Shown here piece after piece: positions 17,041 through 26,730 of a DNA stretch of 64,000 nucleotides. The notes below the pieces were generated by a model. The model did no database searches, had not been told where the DNA came from, and saw only the letters and a program-made list of their open reading frames with translations. Both the position numbers and the translations under genes were made by a program. Position 1 is the stretch's first letter; each line of letters starts with the position of its first letter. This stretch comes from CALHRB01 sp964473465 (GTDB lineage: Bacteria > Bacteroidota > Ignavibacteria > Kapaibacteriales > UBA2268). The DNA is taken from assembly GCA_964473465.1 (NCBI GenBank), contig CAYYPE010000010.1:1-64000 (forward strand), in the 5' to 3' direction.

Positions 17041-19545
17041 TCAGCCTTCTTCTTCCCATTGAGTAACCAAAGTAGCATATTTTTTGGCTAAATTAATAGC
17101 AGTGTCATACTGTTTGCTTTCAGCAATAACTGAAAAAGCACCTTTTTCTTTGTCTGGCAAAAACAGAACAGAATCGTTGTCCTTGAATATCTTTACTCCT
17201 TCTACTAATTGCCTATCAAAGTTTTCCGAAAATTCCATTGCTTTCCTCATAACAGTCCCTTTAGACTCCCATGGACAATTCACGTTAATCAAATATTGAT
17301 ATCTTCGGGGTAACTGTTCATCAAGATCGGAAATATTTAAGTTTGTTTCTGCCAGCATTTCAAGAATTTTACCAATAGAAAACATTCCATCGGCAGCAAA
17401 TAGAAATTCGGTAAATATATAACCACCCCAGACACCACCGACAAACTTAATACTTTCATCTCGTGTGGCTTCCATCATTGCTGAATGTGAGTTCTTAATT
17501 CTTACGATTTCAACATTATAATCAGAGACTATTTCATCAATTTCACTGGAGGCTACAATCGAAATTCCAATTTTATAAGGTTCTTTATCCCTGTTAGTCT
17601 CAAGATATAATTTAGTAATTATGGAAAGTAGTCTTTGGGTTGATATTAATACACCTCTGTCATCAATCAATAAAATCTTTTCGGCACCCGGTTCAATTAC
17701 AAATCCAAGTTCGTATCTTAATGACCGCATTATTTTGGCTACTTCGTCTCCGCCTGATGCATCCATTGTTGGGTCTGGTTTAAATCGTGAGGCATCAACA
17801 TAATCATGCAAAGAAAGCGTTTCAACGTTCAAATTACCAAGGATATAAGGGAATATTGTAGAAGCCAGTCCGTAAGAATAATCCATCAATAGCTTAAATT
17901 TTCTGGATCTTATGATATCCTTCTTCAATGTTTGTAGATATCTGTTAATATAAATTTCGTTAGTTCTTTCTGGATAGTATATATGCCCTATCTCGTCATG
18001 ATGAACCCGTTTGATATCCTCCCCAAAGAAAAACCTTTCGATAGATTTAGTTCTCGAAATTGGTATATCTCTTCCCTCCTTGTTGAAAATGATTATATCT
18101 GTCATATTTGGAGCTCGAGGAGAACGCCTAACATGAAAACCTCCTGCATACTTGCCAATTCTTAGCTCCTGTCTTGTCTGAGGTATTGAAGTTGTCTGTA
18201 AATCATTAACATTAACACCAACAGAGGAAATTCCGGCTGTAATTGAACGTTTCATAATCCTTGAAACCCTATCGGGATCTCTGCTCGCCAGCAAAGTAAC
18301 GTTCTGCCCAAAAGCCATTCCTATTGCAGAACCCAATTTTGCCCCGAACTCAGGATTAATTTCAATATTGGATAATCCCGTTATGCGTGCGTCAGTGAAT
18401 AATTCCCTTAACCATTTTTCCTCCTGCACAAGCGAACTTGATAATGTTGCTCCTTCTTCGACGTGTTTCAGTGGCCATAACTTAATATTTGGATTTAGTT
18501 TTGCTTCATTTCCTATAGTGCAACCAACTGAAATGAAGACATTTTCTCCTATCGTTACTGAAGCTCCAATCAAGCAATCATTACATATTACATCATCATT
18601 TAATTCAGAAAAATTTCCGATTGAAACGTTATTCCAGATTGTTGTTCCAGTCATTTTTACGCCAATGCCAATAGATACATTATCCCCAATGACACAGTTG
18701 GTGATTTCGCAATGCTCCCCAATTGAGGAATTGTTTCCAATTACAACATTTCCCTTGAATTTTACTGTAGGTGCTATTTTTGAATTCTTACCGTAATAGA
18801 CATTATTCTTTTTGATGCCCTGAACATTTAATTTGATTAGTCCACTAAGGGCATCCTGTTGCCCAAGCTGATATTCTGTGAGATTACCGACATCCTTCCA
18901 ATATCCCTCAGCTATGTAACCGTATAATGGTAGTTTCTGGCTTAGCATTAATGGGAATAAATCTTTGCTGAAATCAAACTCCTGCTGATATGGTATCAAA
19001 TCAAGAACTTGTGGCTCAAGTATATAAATTCCGGTGTTTATTGTATCCGAAAATACTTCCCCCCAGCTTGGCTTTTCAAGGAACCGGGTTATAAGTCCAT
19101 TTTTGTCAGTCATAACTATTCCATACTGCAAAGGCTTTGTGACTCTCGTCAGCAATATTGTAGCCATAGCTTTTTTTGCGATATGAAATTCAAGAGCTTT
19201 CGATAAGTCAAAATCAGTTAGAACGTCTCCGCTGATAATAATAAAACGAGAGTCAAGATACTCATAGGCGTTTTTCACTGCACCTGCTGTGCCATAGTCA
19301 GCCTGAGCCAGAACGTATTTCATCTCTATGCCAAACTTAGAGCCTTCCTCGAAATGAGACGTAATAATTTCAGGTTGGAAATACAATACTGATACTATAT
19401 ATGTTATTTTATGAGATTTTAATAGATTTACTATATGTTCCATCATTGGAATATTCAGTATCGGAACCATAGGTTTAGGTATTGTCATTGTTAGTGGCCT
19501 TAATCTTGTGCCAAAGCCACCTGCCATAATTACTGCTTTATTCAT
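17041..19545 (-). CDS. Sugar-1-phosphate nucleotidyltransferase fused to a degenerate phosphomannomutase-like domain
   Basis: Residues 1-235 form a nucleotidyltransferase like mannose-1-phosphate guanylyltransferase or glucose-1-phosphate adenylyl/thymidylyltransferase: MAGGFGTRLRPLT, then VLAQADYGTAGAV, SGDVLTDFD, FLEKPSW and YWKDVGN. Residues ~250-370 are left-handed beta-helix hexapeptide repeats (VIGNNSSIGEHCEI and similar). Residues ~380-820 align with phosphohexomutases but lack their catalytic motifs. The serine loop TASHNP is replaced by RRSPRAP (around S475), and the metal loop DGDGDR is replaced by EPGAEK (618-623). The N-terminal part should make an NDP-sugar for surface polysaccharide; the C-terminal part may be structural or regulatory. 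Similar ~830-residue fusions are known in other phyla. Substrate is not determinable. Confidence 0.85.
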   Translation of the reverse strand: MNKAVIMAGGFGTRLRPLTMTIPKPMVPILNIPMMEHIVNLLKSHKITYIVSVLYFQPEIITSHFEEGSKFGIEMKYVLAQADYGTAGAVKNAYEYLDSRFIIISGDVLTDFDLSKALEFHIAKKAMATILLTRVTKPLQYGIVMTDKNGLITRFLEKPSWGEVFSDTINTGIYILEPQVLDLIPYQQEFDFSKDLFPLMLSQKLPLYGYIAEGYWKDVGNLTEYQLGQQDALSGLIKLNVQGIKKNNVYYGKNSKIAPTVKFKGNVVIGNNSSIGEHCEITNCVIGDNVSIGIGVKMTGTTIWNNVSIGNFSELNDDVICNDCLIGASVTIGENVFISVGCTIGNEAKLNPNIKLWPLKHVEEGATLSSSLVQEEKWLRELFTDARITGLSNIEINPEFGAKLGSAIGMAFGQNVTLLASRDPDRVSRIMKRSITAGISSVGVNVNDLQTTSIPQTRQELRIGKYAGGFHVRRSPRAPNMTDIIIFNKEGRDIPISRTKSIERFFFGEDIKRVHHDEIGHIYYPERTNEIYINRYLQTLKKDIIRSRKFKLLMDYSYGLASTIFPYILGNLNVETLSLHDYVDASRFKPDPTMDASGGDEVAKIMRSLRYELGFVIEPGAEKILLIDDRGVLISTQRLLSIITKLYLETNRDKEPYKIGISIVASSEIDEIVSDYNVEIVRIKNSHSAMMEATRDESIKFVGGVWGGYIFTEFLFAADGMFSIGKILEMLAETNLNISDLDEQLPRRYQYLINVNCPWESKGTVMRKAMEFSENFDRQLVEGVKIFKDNDSVLFLPDKEKGAFSVIAESKQYDTAINLAKKYATLVTQWEEEG

Positions 19546-19647
19546 ATTTACCCTTTAATTTGATTTTCCCACACTCACAATATATTTAAAATATTATCGA
19601 AAACAAATATTAATCAAAAATTTATTTTCAGTTTAGTTGATTTTATG

Positions 19648-22023
19648 CTATTTCAATACAATTAGCTTTAGAACATTTACATCATTTTTGCATTGAAAGA
19701 CTATTAAATAAATTCCTGTTTTAAGTATTCCCGGATCCAGACTTATCATTTTTTCTGTTTTATATATTTCCGGCAGAAAATATTCATTGCCAATGCAGTC
19801 GAAAATTTTATAGATGAAATCACTGCCCTGCTGTAATTCAATTTTTAAATATTTATCATTCGAAGTAAAAGGATTTGGATAAACCAAGATTTTTCCATCA
19901 TTTGATATTGATTCTGTTGAACTTGTATTTTGAAATAATTTTAATTTAATATTCTTTAGATACCAGCCATCAAAATTTTTGCTTTGATCACTCAACAAAC
20001 CAAATCTGAACAAAACTTCCTGAGCATAAAAATCTTGAAGACTGACAAATTGAACATTCCAATTATTAAAAGTTCCGTGCAAGCCATATAATCCTTTAAT
20101 AAATTTTGATTTTTGGGCTCCGTCGCCTGCAATCATTCTTTGGGTTTTCAAATAACTCCAAGATTTTCCTTCATCAGTAGATATCTGCAGAACACAAGCA
20201 TCACGGTTTGCCTCAGTTGACCAACTTGTTTTAAATTCTAAAATTGCATCTTTTGTAACTAACTTAATTGGTGTCATTTGCTGGAGATAATTTTCATTAT
20301 TATTCTTATAAAATCCTTTGGGACTGTCACTAAGAACGAATTCATTAAGTTCGCTAACAAATTCAAGCCCCCATGAACCTAAAATCCATTCATCTTTAAG
20401 TTTTCCTTTATCAAATAAGTTTATGGAATCATATTTATCAATAAAAAAACTCAAAGTATCTTCATATAAGTATTTTTCATTCTGGATGGTTAACCTGAAC
20501 ACCTCTGATTTAGCATCTATCTGTTTGTTTCTTTGAATTTTGAAATTTTCTTTTTGAATTTCCGAGGGTTTAAGGATCTGGGAATATCTGATTGGATTGA
20601 TGACCTCAATATCTTTCTCCAAAGGTTCAAAAGTTATAATACACTCATTTTCAACTTGTTTTAAACCAATATTTTGAAATTCAAAATCGATGTTGAATTT
20701 ATTATCCTTAAAATCATAATATCCTTCGAGGTTGATTGGGACCAAATTTGAATAAGTATTGTTGAGAAATTCATAATAAAGTTTTAAAGAATTCTGGCAG
20801 TAAGATATAATTTTATTACTTTCTGGCCAGAAAAAATCAGCAGGTGTTCCAATTTCAGCAGTGAAAGCCATAATCTTGGGTTTCTGGGCATTTTCAAGAT
20901 ACATCCAGTCATCAGATGTCCCTCTGGAAGAATAGCCGACTGTTTGCAAATCTCTCCCGAAGCAAAATAAATTTTTCGAATTTATATGTCTTGCAATACC
21001 CCTGAATAAATTAGAATCAACTGTTTCTTTCGATAATGCAGAATTTGGATACAGCAGAAGATTGCCGTAGGAATGCAGGTTTAATGCCATTTTGAAATTA
21101 TTTGATTCGCATAATCTTTTTATTGCCTGTGTCTCAGGTTCAGAAAAAGGCTCTTTACCTCTGTAAGTTTCGACTGTAGAGTCCGTAGAAGAACCGAAAT
21201 TTTGAGCATTCCAGTATTCATAAGGTCCATAGTTTCGATTGATATCAACTCCGAAAGTCGTATCATTATGCATTCTTCTGTTTTTTCGCCATAATCCCCC
21301 ACCGTTTGGATATCTTATTTGATTATAAATATATCCATCTGGATTTACAACTGGAACAATATAAATTAAGTTGTTATCCAGAATACTTTTGGCTTTTTTG
21401 TCATTTTTTTCGTAGTTATTTATTAGATCACTCATGAAATATGCAAGAGTCATAAGGCACAATGGCTCTCTGGAATGGTGTAGAGCCGTTATAAGCAACT
21501 TTGTATTATCCTTAATTGCCTTATTCCCAACGACATAGCAATATATAGGTCTGTTCTCGACGCTATTGCCAATTTCGAATTTTTCTGCTATCAAATCAGG
21601 ATGTTTTGTTGATAAATTATCAAAAAAATCATAAATTTCGTTCAATGTGAAATAACCACTCATTGAACCTAATTTAAAATCGCCTGATTCATCTAATTTT
21701 ATAATACTTTCCGTGGAATTTATCAATTTTTTTTCTAAATGAGACTCTAAGTCAGGTATTACAATTTCATAGTTCAGGTTTTTCCTTGTTAATAAAGAGA
21801 GTTCAGCTTTATTACAAATTGCCTGAAAAGAATTTTTATCAATTGATAAAATATCTTCCTCGTCGAATTCCAATTGATTTGTTCTAAAAAATTCCTCTAA
21901 ATCTCCCTGATAGTTGATTTTTACTAAACTATATCTTGTTTCACCCGATAGTAAAAACTCAGATGATAGCAATAAAATTAGTAATAATCCTATAAAAAAC
22001 TTAAATTTTTCATTTTTAATCAT
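19648..22023 (-). CDS. Secreted M14 zinc carboxypeptidase with T9SS sorting domain
   Basis: This is an extracellular metallocarboxypeptidase. Residues 1-27 are a signal peptide. The M14 domain spans ~125-430. It has zinc ligands H183 and E186 in HHSREP and H317 in LNLHSYG, the substrate-binding segment VPVVNPDGY, the NRR/INRNY region near 248-265, and catalytic E390 in TAEIGTP. Residues ~430-700 are beta-rich, including a MAM/jelly-roll-like part (ILEFKTSWSTEANRDACVLQISTDEG, split here by family guess). The end is a T9SS sorting domain (ILVYPNPFTSNDKYLK, GIYLIVF). It is likely to act on peptides outside the cell for nutrition or protein maturation. It is transcribed divergently from the giant surface proteins. 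Confidence 0.92.
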   Translation of the reverse strand: MIKNEKFKFFIGLLLILLLSSEFLLSGETRYSLVKINYQGDLEEFFRTNQLEFDEEDILSIDKNSFQAICNKAELSLLTRKNLNYEIVIPDLESHLEKKLINSTESIIKLDESGDFKLGSMSGYFTLNEIYDFFDNLSTKHPDLIAEKFEIGNSVENRPIYCYVVGNKAIKDNTKLLITALHHSREPLCLMTLAYFMSDLINNYEKNDKKAKSILDNNLIYIVPVVNPDGYIYNQIRYPNGGGLWRKNRRMHNDTTFGVDINRNYGPYEYWNAQNFGSSTDSTVETYRGKEPFSEPETQAIKRLCESNNFKMALNLHSYGNLLLYPNSALSKETVDSNLFRGIARHINSKNLFCFGRDLQTVGYSSRGTSDDWMYLENAQKPKIMAFTAEIGTPADFFWPESNKIISYCQNSLKLYYEFLNNTYSNLVPINLEGYYDFKDNKFNIDFEFQNIGLKQVENECIITFEPLEKDIEVINPIRYSQILKPSEIQKENFKIQRNKQIDAKSEVFRLTIQNEKYLYEDTLSFFIDKYDSINLFDKGKLKDEWILGSWGLEFVSELNEFVLSDSPKGFYKNNNENYLQQMTPIKLVTKDAILEFKTSWSTEANRDACVLQISTDEGKSWSYLKTQRMIAGDGAQKSKFIKGLYGLHGTFNNWNVQFVSLQDFYAQEVLFRFGLLSDQSKNFDGWYLKNIKLKLFQNTSSTESISNDGKILVYPNPFTSNDKYLKIELQQGSDFIYKIFDCIGNEYFLPEIYKTEKMISLDPGILKTGIYLIVFQCKNDVNVLKLIVLK

Positions 22024-22303
22024 ATTTTTAAAAAAAATTTTAAAATAACTGTAACAAAAGTCATAAATTCTTGTTATAACAATATAAAATAAATATTTAT
22101 TTAAAACAATATGAAATAAAAATTGTGAATTATTAGATTAATTTAAACTTTAATTTAGAATAATAAAAAAAATATGTATTAATTTTTTTTAATCTTTTTT
22201 TAAATTGTTGAAAAATCTATTGTTTTTTTTAAAATTATTTTGTTATATTACGTTGATAAGATATACAGAAAATCTGGAAATAAATAATTTTTCATTTAAA
22301 TAT

Positions 22304-22307
22304 GGAG
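22304..22307 (+). promoter_or_regulatory. Ribosome binding site deciding the start of the first giant surface protein
   Basis: GGAG lies five bases before the ATG at 22313. The open frame runs 36 codons further upstream, but only this ATG has both a ribosome binding site and a following signal peptide. Confidence 0.65.
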
Positions 22308-22312
22308 TTAAA

Positions 22313-25300
22313 ATGATTAAGTCCTTTACCACTCTATCAAGGTTGATGAGTGTATTATTCATCACACTGATTATCAGCGGTTTGCAGACCTTTGCACAAC
22401 CGATAATTCAGGAAGAAATCACAGAAGGTAGAGAATATTGGTTCGGATTGCCCTATTGTGCCCGAGAAGATGGCGAAGCAATTCGAGGTCAATATCCTAT
22501 TCTTATCTGGATTTCATCCAAAGTTGACACCCGTGCCACAGTTTCTGATGCAGAAACAGGCACCAAAACAAATTATGTTATCAGAGCTAACCAAATAACG
22601 CAGGTTCCTTATGGAGATGCTGTTATGAACAGACCTCCATTTGTTGAAGAACCCAAGAATTTTGGTATTAACATCACAGCCGATGATCCAATCTCTGTAG
22701 TTATTTACATGTCCTATCGCTGGTCTGGTGAAGCTCTGAGAGTAACACCCGTTGAGTGGCTGGGGAAAAAATATGTAACCCTTTGCCTCTATCTTGATAA
22801 AACAGACAAACTAAAACCCGGTCAAATTCTTATCACGGCTACAGAGGATAATACTGTTGTTGACTATATACCAACAGCAAATACATTCAAATTGGCAGCA
22901 GGAGAAAAAGGAAGAGTAACCCTGATGAAAGGTCAGACTTTTCTTATTCTTAGTGAATTATCCGCACCTTTGGTTCATGATAACTCAACAGACTTAACCG
23001 GAACATACATAACTTCGAACAAGCCAATACAGGTTATTTCCGGACACTCAAAAGGAGCCTTTCCCCGATATCAGGCTACAATGCTTGGAAGACCGGGTAA
23101 CTTTATGAGAAACATGATGACTGATGCTATGTGGCCCATCGAATTGTTAGGAACAGATTATATTTCTGCACCATTGCATTATAGCCCTGAGAGAATCAGA
23201 GGTCAAATACAGGATGATAAAGGCGATTTGATAAGATTTGTCGCTACTGAAAACAATACAAGAATTACACAGATGAGACAGGATGGTTCAGGATTCATGA
23301 CAATTAGTCCAGTATTAAATAGAGGGGATTGGCATGATATTATTAACCAGGAAAAAGCAGCATATTACAGAGCCACAAAGCCAGTATTAGCCGGTCAATA
23401 CGGTAAAACATGGTGGAACTATGCCGTAACTCCCGGCACTGATAAAAATAAAGATGATATCCAGAATCCATCAAGAAACGGTCAGGGTATGCTTGTCACT
23501 CTAACCCCGATTGAAAGATATACAAGCTATGCAACATTTAGAGCACCTGAAGGTATTGATAATTTTGTCTATATAACCTTCAAAGCTGAATATATGAACA
23601 AATTAAAATATGATGGTGTTCCGTTTAGTGCAAAATTTGGAAATGCAATAAAATACCTCGAAGGCACTGAATATGCTTACATTACTCAATCAATAAGCGC
23701 TGGCGACCACTGGATCGAAGGTGACTATCTCGATGAAAGCAAAAAGGCTAAAGCAGTATTCACAGGTTATGCTTATGGAAACTGGGATCGTTCAAAAGAC
23801 GGTTTTGCTTATGGATATCCTATTGGTATGAATTATAATACTCCTTGCGAGGATTCCTTAATCGTTCAGGATGTTATGGAATGCGGTAATGTTACTGGCG
23901 TTGCAACCGCTCTTCCTCCAACTGCAGATTGTGCCGGGATTTATAACATAATATTCCGTGAAAAAGAATCAGAAAATTATAATTTCTGGATTGACCCGAA
24001 TTTTGTTTCTGGTGATAAAAAAGCAAACTTCAAGTTAGAGGTTATTGACTTAAGAAAACCAGCCAAGGGAGTTGTAAAAATTCAGACACGTTCTGGCAAA
24101 ACAATGTACAAAACTTATGAATATACTCCTGAACAAATTTCAGTTGAACCTCTCGCTATTGATTTCGGTAGATTGAGAGAAGGCGAAAAAGTTTGTAAAA
24201 CTTTCACCTTCAAAAATCCCGGAACTGTACCAGTTACCGTTAAGGACTTAAAACTTAAATTCAATAAATCTGAATTCGTAATTGACAAATCAAGTCTTCC
24301 ATTCACTTTGCAACCCGGCGAAACAAAAGAAATTGAAGTTTGTGCCACAGCACTTGTTATGGCTCCAACTCCTGTTCGGGATACAGTTATAGCAGTACTT
24401 AGCTGTTATGAAGAAATTAACCCCGCCCTTGAACTAAGAACAGGTGAACCCGTTGTATGGATTGGTGATGCTGACTGGGGCGAGATTCCAATAAATGTTG
24501 AAATGCCAAAATTAGTTCAAATAATTAACCGAAGCGACTTCCCCGTTGAATTATATTCAATCGAATGGAATGATAAACTACACTTTACAAGAACTGATTT
24601 GCCATTCCCGAATAAAATTGTTTTGAAACCAAGAGAAGACTATTGGTTCACAGTATGGTATAAAGCTGATGTTCCGGGTGTTAAACACACTGAACGAGCA
24701 ATATTTAAAGGTAATACTGAAAAGGAAAAATTATATTCAGATTGGGTTGGTGCTGGTCTTGATGCCGGTCCATACATTCAAGGCTATGACTGGCAAAGAA
24801 AAAGAGTTATTGACCAATGGGCAGGTGTAACTTACTATACCGGTCAAATGATAATTGATAATGTCGGTGGAAATGCACCACTGCAAAATGTTAGAATAGT
24901 CAAGGAAGATGATCCTGATAATGTTTTCTATTTCAATCCAAATGATGTTCCGGGTACATTACAGCCTAATCAACCAATTACTATTCCAGCTACTTTTGCA
25001 CCAAAAGAAGAAAAAATATATAAATCGAAAGTTACATTAGTTGCCACTTTCAATGGTGAAGAAAGGGAAGCTTCCGGATGGCTCGAAGGTATTGGAATTC
25101 TTCCACACATCAAAGTAACCGGTCATGAATTCCAGCCACCAATTCTTGTTGGAAAATCACTCGATAATTACGGCAGAGTTGAGCATGTTAATCTGAAACC
25201 CGGTCATGAAATGCCTCTGACAATATTCGATCTTAAAATCGAAGGACCAGATAAAGATGCTTTTGAAATTGATCAGGATTGGTATAATAACACAATAAAA

Positions 25301-26578
25301 GGCAAAAATCTTGTAATTAATATCAGCGATGGTATTGATGTTCCAATTAAATTCACTGCCAAACATCCCGGCAAGCATACCGCAGAATTAGTTGCCGAAA
25401 GTGATGCTCCCGATTATGCAAGGGATTATCTATACGGCTATGGCTATCTCGAAGGTCTAATTACTACTGACTGGGATCACGGCAGAATATTCAAGACACT
25501 GTCAAATCTTGGTGTTGTCTATCTTGTTAATCTTGGTGACAAACCCATTACCATTAGTCAGGACATAACTGCAAGCATTCAGGGTGATTACAATAATTTT
25601 TATATACAGGGATTAAAGAGAGCATCGGATGGAGAAACAAATCTTAAAGCTCCATTTACTATTGGTTCTAATGATACCCTCTTTGTAACTGTTAAATTCA
25701 CACCCGATGCTGTTAGACAATTTAATGCCCAGATTGAATATAAACTTGCTGACGGCAAGGTAGCTTATTCAAAGGTTGTTGGCGAAGGTATGATCTTGAA
25801 GACGATAGCCAGAATTCCAAAGGATAAATACCGTGTAAATCCCGGCGAAGCAGTTAATTATATTGAATTCCTGATTGACAAACATCCAGATGAAATCAAA
25901 GCTCTCGAAGAAGCTAATATTACCGACTTCAAAGCTCTTGTTCACTTTAAATCTGAAGGTAGGTTCGGAGTTCAGGATGTGTTCCCGGATGTTAAATCCT
26001 GCACTGACATTATTACTCAAGGCACAATGACAGAAGGCTGGACTTGCGAATATGCAGAAATACAGAACAATCAGACCTTGATGGTTCACATGAAAAGCAC
26101 ACAACCTCTCAGGTTCGGCGGAAATGGAGGCACTCTATTCAAGTTCAGAATGCTTACATTCCTTAGTGACTTAGATTTAATTCCATTACCATGTGAATTC
26201 CAGGTACTTGGTGTTCCTGCTGGATATGTTGAAGTTGAAGAAAAACCGGGTGATATAAAGATCAATCCAGTCTGTGTTAACACAGCAAGATTAATCGAAA
26301 TCAGCGGATTCAGATATTCACTATCTCAAAGCACACCGAATCCAGCATCTAATACTTCATCGTTTGATTATGAAATAGGAATTGAAAGTAATACAACCAT
26401 CTCACTATACAATAGTAATGGTGAAAAAGTTGTTACCCTGCTTAATCAAACTTTGAAACCGGGACAATATACATTAACCATTGACCTGAATACACTTGGT
26501 TTAGCATCAGGAGTATATCATTACAAGATAGAATCAGGTCCGTTCACAGATACAAAACCACTAATTATAGTCAAATAG
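22313..26578 (+). CDS. Giant T9SS surface protein with IgGFc-binding-like N-terminal domain (paralogue 1)
   Basis: This protein has 1421 residues from the chosen start. Residues 1-29 form a signal peptide ending LQTFAQ. Residues ~36-500 resemble the IgGFc-binding (FCGBP N-terminal) domain: REYWFGLPYC, DLTGTYITSNKPIQVISGH, then IELLGTDYISAPL, DLIRFVATENNTRI and VLAGQYGKTWW. Residues ~620-1180 hold repeated Ig-like ASPM/SPD2/Hydin-type modules (IDFGRLREGEKVCKTF, ITIPATFAPKEEKIYKSKV). Residues ~1200-1330 look cohesin-like (TMTEGWTCEYAEI, LFKFRMLTFL). A T9SS sorting domain ends the protein (STPNPASNTSSFDYE, SGVYHYKIESG). Cysteines recur in pairs, which fits an exported protein. It is probably an adhesin or envelope-scaffold protein; ligand unknown. 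Confidence 0.85.
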   Translation: MIKSFTTLSRLMSVLFITLIISGLQTFAQPIIQEEITEGREYWFGLPYCAREDGEAIRGQYPILIWISSKVDTRATVSDAETGTKTNYVIRANQITQVPYGDAVMNRPPFVEEPKNFGINITADDPISVVIYMSYRWSGEALRVTPVEWLGKKYVTLCLYLDKTDKLKPGQILITATEDNTVVDYIPTANTFKLAAGEKGRVTLMKGQTFLILSELSAPLVHDNSTDLTGTYITSNKPIQVISGHSKGAFPRYQATMLGRPGNFMRNMMTDAMWPIELLGTDYISAPLHYSPERIRGQIQDDKGDLIRFVATENNTRITQMRQDGSGFMTISPVLNRGDWHDIINQEKAAYYRATKPVLAGQYGKTWWNYAVTPGTDKNKDDIQNPSRNGQGMLVTLTPIERYTSYATFRAPEGIDNFVYITFKAEYMNKLKYDGVPFSAKFGNAIKYLEGTEYAYITQSISAGDHWIEGDYLDESKKAKAVFTGYAYGNWDRSKDGFAYGYPIGMNYNTPCEDSLIVQDVMECGNVTGVATALPPTADCAGIYNIIFREKESENYNFWIDPNFVSGDKKANFKLEVIDLRKPAKGVVKIQTRSGKTMYKTYEYTPEQISVEPLAIDFGRLREGEKVCKTFTFKNPGTVPVTVKDLKLKFNKSEFVIDKSSLPFTLQPGETKEIEVCATALVMAPTPVRDTVIAVLSCYEEINPALELRTGEPVVWIGDADWGEIPINVEMPKLVQIINRSDFPVELYSIEWNDKLHFTRTDLPFPNKIVLKPREDYWFTVWYKADVPGVKHTERAIFKGNTEKEKLYSDWVGAGLDAGPYIQGYDWQRKRVIDQWAGVTYYTGQMIIDNVGGNAPLQNVRIVKEDDPDNVFYFNPNDVPGTLQPNQPITIPATFAPKEEKIYKSKVTLVATFNGEEREASGWLEGIGILPHIKVTGHEFQPPILVGKSLDNYGRVEHVNLKPGHEMPLTIFDLKIEGPDKDAFEIDQDWYNNTIKGKNLVINISDGIDVPIKFTAKHPGKHTAELVAESDAPDYARDYLYGYGYLEGLITTDWDHGRIFKTLSNLGVVYLVNLGDKPITISQDITASIQGDYNNFYIQGLKRASDGETNLKAPFTIGSNDTLFVTVKFTPDAVRQFNAQIEYKLADGKVAYSKVVGEGMILKTIARIPKDKYRVNPGEAVNYIEFLIDKHPDEIKALEEANITDFKALVHFKSEGRFGVQDVFPDVKSCTDIITQGTMTEGWTCEYAEIQNNQTLMVHMKSTQPLRFGGNGGTLFKFRMLTFLSDLDLIPLPCEFQVLGVPAGYVEVEEKPGDIKINPVCVNTARLIEISGFRYSLSQSTPNPASNTSSFDYEIGIESNTTISLYNSNGEKVVTLLNQTLKPGQYTLTIDLNTLGLASGVYHYKIESGPFTDTKPLIIVK

Positions 26579-26597
26579 TACTATGCTTAGACAGAAT

Positions 26598-26632
26598 AAA
26601 GCCCGATAAAAATTATTATCGGGCTTTTTTTT
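26598..26632 (+). terminator. Rho-independent terminator between the two giant paralogues
   Basis: A 12-bp perfect stem (AAAGCCCGATAA with TTATCGGGCTTT) encloses a six-base loop and runs into eight T residues. It lies about 20 bases past the stop of paralogue 1, so paralogue 2 is likely to have its own promoter between 26633 and 26720. Confidence 0.9.
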
Positions 26633-26720
26633 GTTTTTGTATTTAAATTTATGTAACTTTATCTTGACAAAAATGTTATTCTGAAAATAAATATATATTT
26701 TTAAATACATTATACTACAT

Positions 26721-26726
26721 AGGAGG
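26721..26726 (+). promoter_or_regulatory. Perfect Shine-Dalgarno sequence of paralogue 2
   Basis: AGGAGG lies four bases before the ATG at 26731, the strongest ribosome binding site I saw in the window. It suggests high-level translation of this surface protein. Confidence 0.85.
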
Positions 26727-26730
26727 TGTA

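Noticed and set aside
19546..19647. Terminator after the carboxypeptidase gene
   Set aside because: The region is AT-rich but I could not find a stem with a convincing GC core followed by a T run.
22205..22312. Upstream extension of giant paralogue 1
   Set aside because: The extra 36 residues precede a good signal peptide and no ribosome binding site stands before them, whereas GGAG precedes the ATG at 22313.
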